This document shows, piece by piece, positions 49,825-61,530 of a stretch of DNA of 64,000 bases (position 1 is the stretch's first letter; every line of letters starts with the position of its first letter). The position numbers and the translations under genes are program-made. A model generated the notes under the pieces. It saw nothing but the letters and a program-made list of their open reading frames with translations, searched no databases and was not told the DNA's origin. The DNA comes from Datisca glomerata (Eukaryota > Streptophyta > Magnoliopsida > Cucurbitales > Datiscaceae), in NCBI GenBank assembly GCA_003255025.1, contig QANY01008030.1, positions 414,153 through 478,152 of the forward strand, read 5' to 3'.

Positions 49825-52571
49825 GAGGACGGCTGACAATTGAAAGCGGAGTGTAACCTTAATCTGTATCTGGAGTTCTTTAGCAATGGATTTGGTTGAT
49901 CTTTTTTTTTTTTTTTTTTTTCCTTTTTTCGGTTTTTACCAGATTGCCTAACGGAGGGCTAACTTGTCAACAGTGTATTTTGATAGGATAGTAAGTGATA
50001 ATATCACCCCTTTAATCCCTTTGTCGATAACAAAATTTTGAATGAGAACTTTTGATCATTTCTGACTGTAGTTTCAAATCGTCGCGAAAATTTTGTTGCT
50101 ATTTTTTACCGGTGGTTACCACCGTTATTTCGCATGCATCCCATAATCTCTTGTTTATTTCGCATGCATCCCATAATCTCTCAAAAGTACATATTTCACA
50201 AAATATTCTAGGATATAGCTTCAGATCTACCAATTTCTACAAAATTAATTTTCTCAAACAGAAAATAGTTTCGAGATTCATGTTACACTCAACCCAAAGT
50301 ACATATCAATCCAATGCTATAATATGATACAGTTTAAACTTCCAAACTAAATGATAATACAGCTTAAAACACAAACAAAAGTTATATACAAACTAAATGA
50401 TAATACAGCTTAAAACACAAACAAAAGTTATATATTCAATCATCACGGAACGATCGACCACGAACTTAGGAGAGTTTTAAAATCCTATTAAAACATATAA
50501 ATGAATATATAACTTTTGTTTGTGTTTTAAGCTGTATTATCATTTAGTTTGTATATAACTTTTGTTTGTGTTTTAAGATAAAACTAATGAAGTGAGAAAA
50601 TACCTAGCTAATTTATAATTAAGTAAATCATAAATTTCTTAGACATCATACTATATCATCCCCAAGAATTAGTGTGTGAGTAAAGAATTTTGTGCTTGCA
50701 TCATTTCATAAACGTAAATAAAATTATTAGATGAGATTCTAGCTGAGGCACCTTAGATTCAAACGATGTGCACTGAGATTCAAGCTCATTAACCCTTAAC
50801 TTTACGGCCCTCTCATGTTCCTCAAATGAAACACTCCTTCGAGATGTCCCTTCAACAAATTAACGACTACTTTGCAATTCTTTTTCCACATGAATGCATT
50901 TTATATGGCATTTTACATATCATCAGCATGGTTTCTTTGTTCATGAAGAGCTAGCTGCACATTACAGATCCACAGAATCTCAATCACTTGCTGTATTATG
51001 AGATTTAACAATCTCAATTACACCAAGTTCTCAAGTATTATGCTTTACTTATACAAATACTCCATTTAATTTCAAAACTTTAACTCACACGTGCACCCCG
51101 AAATTTACTCATGATGGTCGATTAATACAAATACACCATTTACTTATACAAATACTCCATTTAATTTCAAAACTAGAACACCTGACAGGACTTTGCTCAT
51201 GATGGTCGATTAATTAGTGCACTGCATATCAGCATCTGATCAACTCATTAAGCAAGATAAACTATAAGAATATAACAGCTAGGAACTGAAACGATTATAC
51301 TTCAGATCTTGAACTAAGGTATATACAACATTGTTACAGAAACAGAAACCGATATAGATGCGTAATGTTCTTCCGGGAAGGACTTAATTTCACCATGATC
51401 ACAGACATCATGAACATGATAGCTCATTAAGATACCTCTTATGCTTCACCTAAATTCATGGATGTTCAGTCTAAACTGGTTTCTGTGTCGATATTATTTA
51501 TTTCTCGTCTATAAAATGTCACTTTTTCTAGTGAGCAAGCCAGAAGAAGAGCTGTTTAAGCTGCTACCATGGTCTGCATAAAGACTTCTTAAACACAGGC
51601 ATAGCTAATAATATCATAATAGAGCTAAAATTAGCCACGAAAACTAATTAAACCGATAAAGTCGGAAATCTTTATTAATTGAGTCTTGTATTGGTCACAC
51701 AATTTACAGAAAGTACAACTTACTTCTAGATAGCACTAGCCTAACAATATCTACATAGAGAATTTCCACAACTTAGCCAGAAAATTCAGTACCAAATGTG
51801 CAACCTATGTTAGCCCCCGTTTACAGAACTAAAGAGAACAGAGATAGCATCACTTATCCTCACCAGCAAGCTGAATATCCGTAGTCATTCCTTCAAGGAC
51901 CGCAACCTCGACCAACAAGATTAACTTCATGATCTGGAGGACTATAAAATACAAGAAAACTTCTAGTCGCCCATGACTCATGGGATTTTTCAACCTCTAA
52001 TATACAAAGATCATTCGGGTCGAGACGAATGACGTCCTGGCGTTAAATAGCGGCTCAAGGGGACGTTATAAGGAGATTTGTTTTCCAATCAATCACATAA
52101 TGAGGAGAAGCTGACAGAGGAAATTTGACAGAACAGAGGACTGTGTCATTGTAGTTGCTTATCATCTTAACTGTTCATAATCTAATGGTGAAATGAAACA
52201 ATCCTATTGGCAAAAGCAAAGTATCTCCGGATATGAAAGACAGATACCAATTTCAATATCAACTCATTTGAATAGAAATGAGATACGACCAGAATGGAAG
52301 AATTAGAAATGTTGTCCCACACTGCCTTTTTTTACCTCTTACTAGTCCTTAAATCTTAGGTGTTAAAGAGAGGGGACTAAGCCTCTTTTACCCAGCACAG
52401 ATGGAAAAAGCCAAGCGATGTGTGAGAACATTCCAATGAGAAACAACTAAGACAAGGGACTACAGTTAGAGACACTAAATCAAACTATGAAAGGAAAGAG
52501 CACCTCCAGATGCCAAAAAACGCAAGATCCAGAGATATAACTGAGAGGAAAACTAGTAGGAGTACCGAAAT
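49825..52571. other. Convergent intergenic region between NSA2 and the MYBC1-like gene
   Basis: A 20-base T run lies at 49902-49921, a 30-bp-offset tandem duplication at 50125-50180 (CGCATGCATCCCATAATCTC), and a large perfect hairpin at 50363-50577. The part nearest 52571 likely includes the 3' UTR of the MYBC1-like gene. No other gene was recognised. Confidence 0.6.
50363..50577. repeat. Perfect 76-bp inverted repeat with 63-bp loop
   Basis: 50363-50438 and 50502-50577 are exact reverse complements. Each arm itself contains two direct copies of CTTAAAACACAAACAAAAG, so the structure is a nested foldback. It could be a recent foldback element or the source of a hairpin RNA. No target duplication or coding content was seen. 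Confidence 0.9.
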
Positions 52572-53275
52572 TCAATCATCCCCAGTTGGAAATAGAGTGA
52601 GAACTGTTCTTCCTCCAGTTGCATTAGCTGGCTCTAGGTTCTCTGCATAAGCCGATATTGGATTGTGCACTGATGCCCCCATCCTGTGTGCTGGCTGTGA
52701 GTGCCTTCCCAAAAATGGATTCTCAAATTGTCCGTTTGGAGGCGACCCAAAATGCCCCACCTGTCTATTATACTGCGGCTGCAATTGTGAGTGGGCGGCG
52801 ATGGCAGCTGCTGAAGCCATCTGATGCTGGTGATGGTGGTGTTGCAGAGCCGTCATGGGCACGAATGGCAAGAAATTTTCTGAATTGGATCGAACTGGGT
52901 GCAAGAAATGTGCTGGCACTGGTGAGCTCGCAAACAAATGATCTGTAGCATGATCACCGGAAGACAAACCTCCGCCGCTAGCACCGCCCCCGCTACTGGA
53001 TAATCCCTGCATGCGCTTCAGGTAGAGCCGGTACTTCTGCAAATGACTCGCCACGTTCTCTCTTGTCAACCCATCCACACTCATCAGCTGCATTATAGTC
53101 TTAGGCACAGCATTGTTTATCCCCAAGTGCGCCACAGCATCGACAAACCGCTTGTGGAGCTGCGGCGTCCATACGAGACGGGGCCTCTTGAGCGTGCGGG
53201 CCGGCTCATCGCCCAAACCACCGGAACCCAAATCAGCAGAATCGCCAAATTCCGCCGAGTTGGGTTGGGTTGAGG
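52572..53275 (-). CDS. MYBC1/PCL1-like GARP (MYB-related) transcription factor, C-terminal part
   Basis: The open frame continues into the assembly gap, so the N terminus is missing; 234 codons are visible. It begins [18 protein letters not shown], then [19 protein letters not shown], and ends the DNA-binding domain with [23 protein letters not shown] is the signature of the GARP single-MYB (B-motif) domain. The acidic DSADLGSG lead-in is typical of Arabidopsis MYBC1 and relatives of LUX/PCL1. After the domain come Gly/Ser-rich, His/Gln-rich and Ala-rich low-complexity segments, ending [14 protein letters not shown]. By family knowledge these are nuclear DNA-binding regulators; MYBC1 is linked to cold response and LUX to the evening complex. 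No intron is visible. The exact paralogue is uncertain without the N terminus. Confidence 0.88.
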
Positions 53276-53717
53276 NNNNNNNNNNNNNNNNNNNNNNNNN
53301 NNNNNNNNNNNNNNNNNNNNNNNNNNNNNNNNNNNNNNNNNNNNNNNNNNNNNNNNNNNNNNNNNNNNNNNNNNNNNNNNNNNNNNNNNNNNNNNNNNNN
53401 NNNNNNNNNNNNNNNNNNNNNNNNNNNNNNNNNNNNNNNNNNNNNNNNNNNNNNNNNNNNNNNNNNNNNNNNNNNNNNNNNNNNNNNNNNNNNNNNNNNN
53501 NNNNNNNNNNNNNNNNNNNNNNNNNNNNNNNNNNNNNNNNNNNNNNNNNNNNNNNNNNNNNNNNNNNNNNNNNNNNNNNNNNNNNNNNNNNNNNNNNNNN
53601 NNNNNNNNNNNNNNNNNNNNNNNNNNNNNNNNNNNNNNNNNNNNNNNNNNNNNNNNNNNNNNNNNNNNNNNNNNNNNNNNNNNNNNNNNNNNNNNNNNNN
53701 NNNNNNNNNNNNNNNNN
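53276..53717. other. Assembly gap (442 N)
   Basis: Undetermined bases hide the N terminus and probably the start of the MYBC1-like gene. Any open frame drawn across the gap is artificial. Confidence 1.

Positions 53718-53767
<50 letters not shown>
53718..53767 (+). repeat. (GA)n microsatellite at the gap edge
   Basis: About 25 GA units abut the N run and probably caused the gap. On the gene strand this is a CT repeat upstream of the MYBC1-like coding region, likely in its 5' UTR or promoter. Confidence 0.95.
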
Positions 53768-53769
<2 letters not shown>

Positions 53770-56700
53770 ATTGAGGATGGTGAAGATGGTGATCGTATGT
53801 TGGCTTGAGGGATGGGATTGGGAGGTTGAGACTTGGAGAGAGATTCGAGGTGGATCTTGTTTTATTATAATTTGCAGCTTTTTAATTTCATTAATGTTGT
53901 TGTTGATGCTTTTGCCCTTTTTTTTAGTTCATCTTTGTCCTAAACCTTTACTAAAAAGTAGACCGAACTATCAAGTGTGGTTTAAGTAATTAAACCGCTT
54001 ACCCGCTTCGGTGAGGTTGAATCGTTCGAGTTTTGTGCGAGTTCAACTCTAATTGAAAATACTTGTATCTTAAACTTATACTTAGTCTCTCAATTCGAGT
54101 AGTATTAGTCTCACTCTAAATAAGTGGGGTCTACGATAATTTGGCATCGAAAAAAGCAGACTGAAATTAACAAACAAAGAGGTTTATTTTACTGTAATAA
54201 TTATGAATGTATAATAAATCATTAGATGAATTAAAATTTAATCCAAATCTTATTCTTGTAAAAAATGTCACCAGTGTCTTGAAATACTAAAATCTATGAC
54301 TCTTTCATATAGTTTCATATTAAGGGAAGGACCTTTCCTTCTGGGGTAGAAAAATTGGGTGTAGGTCTCTTTTCGAAATGGAATAACCTTATCCTTTTAC
54401 TTATCTTTAATAGATTAACGAAAATGTGAATAAATTAAATATAATATACTCGATTTGAATCAGCATGCAGTATCATTTTTTTTCAAATTTCAAGACATCA
54501 TCTATTCTTTCTTAAAAATATAAACAAAAATTTATATTTTAAAATCTACGTTCAACTTAAATTATATAAAAGAATTATCTCATACCGACTAATTTATAAA
54601 TTAAATTTTTATTCATTAAATAATATGTTAAACTTAAATAAGTTAACGTTTTATCACTCATTAAAATAATTTATCAAATTAGCATATCAACGTTTAACAA
54701 TAAATATTTATGATTAATTAAAATTTTATCTAAAATACTCGATATAAAAATATTAAATTTTTCAGTACTATTTGTTCAAAGATTTTCCTTGTTTATGAAT
54801 TTAGGTGTCATTTTCCGGGATACGAGGGTCTTATAGACTCTAAGACAAAGTGTCATAAATATCTAAAAAGAAGATTTATAATTACCCCACAAAATGTTTC
54901 AGCGCGTGACATCCACACTCATTTCTTAGTTGATGATGTCAGTTATGGGTGCGTGCCGTGTTCAGTCCCCAAACTCCCAATCATTCGAAAGTGTTCAGGC
55001 ATTTCAGGGGCTTTTTGGGCTTGACTTTAACAGGGACTTCTCCGTACTACGGTTTAATCAGTGTCGGCGCGTGTGATCACGTCTGCTAGACGAAGGTATT
55101 CCTGATAAAATTTATTATGAGATATTTTTTTAAACTAATTTATTATCAGATTTAGATAACTAAGTTGATGTTTTAATTCACGGATCAGATCTAATCAGTT
55201 TTAGAATGAAGATCAGAACAGAAATTGATCCATACCCGTCCCATGAGAGAACGAAATTCATATGCAAAGTCAAGGCCTGACCATAAGGAGAGGAACTTGT
55301 AAACCATAATGGGTGAAATTGAAAGTCCTTCAAAAAGACTAAGCTGTGAGCTGTCAGACTTAATTTACGAAATCACGGTGTAGTAAATTTTTTTTGTCAA
55401 ACTTAATTTAAGATATTAAGCTCAATACTTTTTATGTCAAACTTAATTTAAGATATTAAGCTCAATAATTTTTAGACGGTAGTATAATAAAATAATTTAA
55501 TTAGATTATGGTCTAATAGTATCAGACACCAAATTCAATAAAAAAATTCAAATTAAATGAGTAACTTCTTGGTCTTTAAGGTTTAAGGTTTGAATTTATT
55601 TTTTTCCTCAAGAGTGTCAATCCTTCAGATTTTCTCAAATTAGAATGAAATAACCCTTGGAACAAAATCAAAATGGGATTCCAGACCACTTTTATTTGAT
55701 ACTCTTGGAATATTGAGTAAACATTCATATTATTTCATGTAATGTATGCACCTTTTTTCATATTCTAAACATCTTTCTTCATATTCTAAACGTTCATCTA
55801 TTCACTTTCCTCTAGACACTGTTTTTCAATCATCATTAATATAAAACAAATGAATGGAATGAAATCTTTACTGTGAACCCATTATTGAGTTGTAACCTAG
55901 AAGAAGGTGCACAATGAACTACATCTATTAGACATATTGTTCACATTGCAACTGGGAAATCAGGAAAGGCTTCTAAGTGTGAGAGAGAGAGTCCACTGGG
56001 TCCGAATACTCCTTTTCAATAAGTAACCCAGGAGCAGCTTGCTGTTTAGTTCCAGCACGTCTATTTATTGACTATTCATAGATGCAGAGTCATCTTCTAT
56101 TGCCAATATGCTGCCCTATTTTCATAACCTTAGCAGCAAGGATGATGTATACTGCAAGAGTAGCTTTAGTTTGATGTTATGCTTCAGCTACTAGCCGATT
56201 TCTAGGAAGAAACATGCATCAAATCCATTGAGTAAAACTCCTCCAAATTCATTGCAAATTCTCAATTGTATTAATTTTTTCATTCACCAGAAAGTAGAAA
56301 GTTAGGCAGTCTAATACTGAAGTAATTATTTTTTTTCCTATAATACCCACTCCTATTGGTCGTTTTGGTGATGGTTACAAGGTATTCTGTTGAATGACTA
56401 TGTCTTTCACAAATGTAGGAAGGAAATGCAACCCTATAAAGAAACATCAGATCAACATAGCATTCAGCCTTAAACTAGTGAAAGTCTGGGTGGACGGGGA
56501 ATTTTTCTCTGTTCTATTGTTTAAACTACTATTCAGGACCGCCAGTGAAGAAAAATGTCAAAAAGACTTGTTATTGGCGCCCAACCCTTTCCTACACTTG
56601 AATATTTGACCAGACGTAAAAGCAAATCAAGCTACTGGATTAATACTCCTGAAGCTTGCTCAATCTTGTGGATTTAAGACAGGCGCAGACTTCATCACTA

Positions 56701-56856
56701 AGTTCTCTTAGTAAAATGTTAGAATAAATAAAGATATCACGTGAAGAGCCTGATAGAACCTCTGGCAATGTCAGACAGCAAGAATGTATATTAACATCCC
56801 AATAAGTGTAATAATTTCACCAGAAAAAAGATACGCAAGTCAAATATTTAGATCAC
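53768..56856. other. Intergenic region, no gene seen
   Basis: The part near 53768 should include the promoter of the MYBC1-like gene. A 40-bp tandem duplication lies at 55395-55474. I looked here for the second AAA domain of the neighbouring CIP111-like gene and found no Walker motif or other match on the minus strand. Confidence 0.55.
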
Positions 56857-59800
56857 CTATCTCAATTTCTCTGTCAAGTCTCCCAGGTCGTCTGAGTGCA
56901 GGTTCAATACTATCAGGCCTATTGGTGGCAGCAATTACAAGTAATCCGTCAACTCTACTAATGCCATCCATCAAATTCAATAAAGTAGCAACAATTCTTT
57001 GCGATAGTGCTTCGCCTCCATCTTTTCTAGCTGGGGCAATAGCATCTAACTCATCGATGAAAACCTAAACACAAATTATTAGAAAGAGAATTAGATCAGG
57101 CCTAAAGACGCACCTGTGAAAAATGATATCTCGCTCTTATAGAAAAAGATAAAGCTAGAACTGAGTCCTAAGTCCTTCATAACCATTAGTGCATGACGAG
57201 ATATATAGACGCAACGCGGATGCCAGACAGCAGTCAAAATCAAGCCAAAGACTCGTTAATGATCAAGCTTTGGAATCATATTGAGAGTTGATTTATTCAT
57301 AAATTATTTTGTATTGACGAGAAAAATGAATAAAAAAGGTTCGGAGGGTAAACAATCCTAACTGAATGCAAAAAGACTAATTGATCTATATAAGCCAACC
57401 AGTCAGCATTGATAGAAAACAAATGAAAGTTCTTTACTTAGTGGTGGACAACCAAAAAGACGTCAAAATGGATCTTGTCCCACAAAGAATCAATATCCTC
57501 AAAGGAGTCTTCAAAAATCCGTCCATTCCATTCAAACCATAAGCAACATAAAACAGCTACAGCCCCCGTTAACGACAGTATATTGATCTTTCTAGGCAGC
57601 TTCAAAAGAAACACTTCACAAATATGAGAATCCACATTCCTCTGGAAAACCCAACTGATCTAAAGGTTCGACATCAACTGATACCTCAAAATACTAACAA
57701 AAGAACAATAAATGAAAAAGTAATCCAGATCTTCAGTACCTTTCCCATACACCACACAAAAGCTAGGAGAAAAAGCCATGTGCGGATGCTGCTTCTGCAC
57801 CACGTTACCGGTGTTGATCTTATGGTGGCCTAAGCACCAAAAAAACTGACCTTTGTTTTGGTATTTTTTCTGTTGGACTAAGTTTTGTTTATGTTTTCTT
57901 GATTTTTAAACATTCAGGTGGTATTCTCAAAATTTTATAATTACTGGGTTTTTCTTTTACTTTTGGGCATAAACTCAGTAAATGTGGTGAGTCAGTTCAT
58001 GCATGCTCCTCGAGAATCTCACATGGAAACCGTTTATAGAATTCTGAGATACCTCAAGGCGACATCTGGAAAGGGAATTCGCTTCCAGATTCTTTAAAAA
58101 TATTAAGTTGAACCTAAAGCATGTACAGATTCAGATGGGACATGAATCTAAATCAATTATGGATAGGACTATACGAGATCAACCTCAAGATATTGTACAA
58201 ATTTGGGAGGGAACTTAGTAAGAAGCAATCTGTAGTGGCCAAATCTAGTGCTGAGGCAGAATTAAGCTCACGAAATTTGAGAACTGTCACTTTTTTTTTG
58301 ATTGAGAACTGTCACTTGAGATCATCCTTGAGGATCTCAGAATTAAATGGGAAATATCACTGAAGCTACGGTGTGATGACAGATCTGCCATTATTAGAGC
58401 ATTTAGTGCAACGTGATAGAACAGAGCATGTGGAGATGGATCAGCATTTCATAAAAGCGAAGTTGAATATTGGATTTATAAGTGTTTCTTATATTGCATA
58501 AATTGACCAATTGGCAATTGGCAAATATCCTAACAAAAGGAATCCGTAAAATCATTTCATCAGATTCTAGACTTTTTGGTGGGGTGATTGAGGTTCTAGA
58601 CAACTCAACCGGATTGCTGTGAAAAAAAATCACCTCTGGTTGACATCAATCGGATCCTAAAAAATCACCTCCTAATAACTAGGCAAAGACCAGTAAACAC
58701 TTGCTGGTTATAACTTGAACTCACCCTACATGTGAAGGGTAAGGATTTTTAAGGGTGATTTAGAAGAACCATCTTCTTTCTTTCTTCTTTTTCCTTCCAG
58801 ATTTTTCTTTACTTTTATCTAGTTCAGTAACCTTTAAACTTGCTGAAACCATAAATAACTGTCTAGGAATCCTAATATTACATCTATAAAACCTAATCAA
58901 TCTTGCATTCAAAACCGTATAACATAGTTAACCTTCCTATAACAGATTCATAATTCAATTTCAGAACCTTTCCTACACTAATATGACAACGTGACGCAGG
59001 GGAGAACGCTAGTACTCCTGAACTTAGTTCAATAATAATTTCTGTCACATGAGAACATTAACCTCTGTTAGAAATACTTGAACTGCTGATGAATGATGAT
59101 AATATATCTAATAATATGTCGAGTATTTTCTATTCCAATATGGGATCTAGTTTATAGTATTACCTTTCATTTTCCCTTGAGTACCCACAAAAGCATAAAA
59201 AACATGTATTCCCGCAATTTAAATTTGTCCTTTTCCAAATAAATCAACATCATAAAATTGATGCATCAGCTCCCACATAACACCCAAACACTCCCCCTCC
59301 CACCCCCCAACCCCCCCAAAAAACAAAGAAACAAAGGGATAAATGAAGAAGAGGCAAACATGAAGAAGAAACCGCCGAAACCAACACCTAATTACAAGCT
59401 CTTAGCTGTTATTTGTGGTCTACATGTCAAGGATTCACTCTAGCTATGGGGCAAAGGAACACTTCAGTATATGCAGATACGAAAACATGAAAATGTAGTA
59501 CACATATAATGCTTACATTCACAATACATTTATTTCTTGTCTTTTCAAGATTTAAAGAACTAATCCTACTGCTACCATGCTCCAGAACAGACCAAATATT
59601 AGCAAATCCTCTATATGTAACCTGAAGACCAATAGAGATAATTAAGGTGAAGGATTTAGAAGTAAAATAATCTTACCACAGCAGGTGTAGCATGGCTAGC
59701 TGAATCAAAAACTCTGTGCAGAGCCTGTTCACTTTCCCCATAATATTGACTTATGATTTCGGGGCCATTCAAAGCAAAAAGGTTGACACCAGAATCCTGA

Positions 59801-61372
59801 GCACATAATCGAGCCAAAGAAGTCTTTCCTGTACCAGGTGGGCCATGAAGAAGCACCCCTTTTGTAGTTCGTAAACCAAACCTAAAACCATTACATCAAT
59901 TACAGCATTCAACGATAACATAGGAAAGTACTAAATGTTTTACGATATTATCAGTTAAGAAAAAAGGATTTATGGGAAATGATTACATGATCTCAAAAAA
60001 TGTTTCTAAACAGTACACATCAAAACCACCTCGGTTCAATAATGTAACTAGCATCTAGGCCTGAAGGAATATAGCATATCCCTTTTCTTATATGGCATAG
60101 ACGTAATTGGCTAAACTTGAGACAAAAGGCTATTTCAAAATAATTAGATACATGACCGAGAAAAAAGGCTATATTAAGATTTGCAAAGTACTGACCGAGA
60201 AAAAATAATTTGCAGAAAATTTATCAGAAACGTTCATAAAGTAAAAGCTTCTGAACAAAAACCAGAAATATATACAAACAGGTTAAAACAGTTTCACAAC
60301 TAAGATATCCAAGTGATATTTTTTCTTTTTTCATAAACCTTCCAGATTACTTATTTAGTACCTCCAAGTCCTTCAAACCCCAAGAAATTGCATTTGTATT
60401 GTACCACATACTTAATAAAAAGCTCAAAAGTCTACTGAATTCTAGTAAGTCAGCCGATGAAAAGGCAAATATACATGGTATAACATACCTTGACAAAGTG
60501 TTAACTGTTGAGGAAATTATGATGTCCTTCAAAACTGCATATTCTTTAGAAAGACCACCCAATTTCAAAATTTCACCATCTATTTTACCTCTAAGATCCT
60601 TACTTTCAAGTTCCTCACTGGATAAACCTGTATGTTGTGGCAATCCAGGTGCAATAGTTAGTGGAACATGTAAAAATATTTTTGTCTGATGGTTTACAGC
60701 AAAAGCATAAATTACATCGTCTTGAGACTTGGGAGCTTCAAGAAAACAATCATGACTTCCATTATTAATCAGATCATCAGAAATACTTTCTTCTGACCAC
60801 TCCTTAGCACCTACGACATGGAAAGTACAAAACTCTGAAAGCATTGGTATGACTACAATATTTCCTTGGAGCAGGGAACAATCATATAACCACCTGGCAG
60901 CGCATGCCTCCAGAAGCTTTTTGGCATTCTCATCCATCAATACCTCCTTTATGTTGAATGAATCAGCAGATGAACAGTTTTCATTCCGTGAACTTGATGC
61001 TGACTCTTGACATATTGGTGAATTTAGCTTCCTAATGCCTGAAGAGCTAAGCTTTGACTGATATAATGGAGTCCTCGGAGATGTAACACTTCCATTTTCA
61101 CATGGACCACCACGAGCATTTTCTACACCAATGTCCACAAATGACGTGGTCAATGTCAATTTAGTGGTAGAAGAAACAAGCTCTAAATAAAGCTCCTTGG
61201 AATTGCATATCTTAAGAGAGTCGACAATGCTTTTGTGTGGTCTTTCACTCCCATTGAAAAAGTGAGCTGATGATTGATTTCTTACAGGGTAAACAAATAC
61301 AACCCTCCCTGATATGGGACACCCCATAGAGTACGAAAGATTTGAAGACAATCGTACTCCATCTTTTATAAC
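56857..61372 (-). CDS. CIP111-like AAA-type ATPase, three internal exons only (partial or truncated)
   Basis: Exons 60489-61372, 59677-59881 and 56857-57064 have GT-AG borders, compatible phases and no stops, giving 432 codons. The first reads [19 protein letters not shown] and corresponds to the substrate-side N-terminal region. The second holds Walker A (GPPGTGKTS) and the pore-loop region [12 protein letters not shown]. The third starts with Walker B ([17 protein letters not shown]) and has the sensor and Arg-finger segment [18 protein letters not shown]. By family knowledge this is the D1 domain of CIP111, a plant calmodulin-binding CDC48-like ATPase (AFG2/SPATA5 relatives act in pre-60S recycling). 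The N-terminal exons are not visible, and the second AAA domain is not found in the 3 kb below 56857. It may be a truncated duplicate. The P-loop to Walker B intron (57065-59676) carries transposon debris. Confidence 0.75.
57430..57835 (-). mobile_element. LINE fragment in an intron of the CIP111-like gene
   Basis: The minus strand reads [20 protein letters not shown] and [20 protein letters not shown]. This is the end of a plant LINE reverse transcriptase polyprotein with its zinc-binding (zf-RVT) region. It is related to 61743-62246 and heavily disrupted. Confidence 0.75.
57960..58580 (+). mobile_element. Copia reverse transcriptase/RNase H fragment in the same intron
   Basis: Pieces in several frames read [43 protein letters not shown], then [17 protein letters not shown]. 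These are the end of a Copia pol gene. No LTRs were recognised and there are many stops. It is inserted in the opposite orientation to the host gene. Confidence 0.8.
58581..59676. other. Remainder of the CIP111-like intron
   Basis: A C-rich stretch lies at 59276-59322 (CCCCCTCCCACCCCCC-like). No coding sequence was recognised. Confidence 0.5.
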
Positions 61373-61530
61373 CTGAGAAGAAGAATATATGAAAGAGAAA
61401 TTTAAATACAAATCTAAGCCCCACATTTTGATTACAATGTATGAAAAATTTTGCAAATTACAAAATAAATGTATCAATTGTAAAAATAAGTTCGACAAAT
61501 AGTAAAAGGTTAGCAGAGTGAATAATATTT

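Noticed and set aside
53113..53989. Open frames running through the N block
   Set aside because: The gap gives artificial open frames; only the GA repeat and unrelated flanks are real sequence.
56394..57068. Plus-strand open frames opposite and left of the CIP111-like exon
   Set aside because: The frame over 56784-57068 is the antisense of the Walker B exon; the frame at 56394-56609 matches nothing and has no supporting signals.
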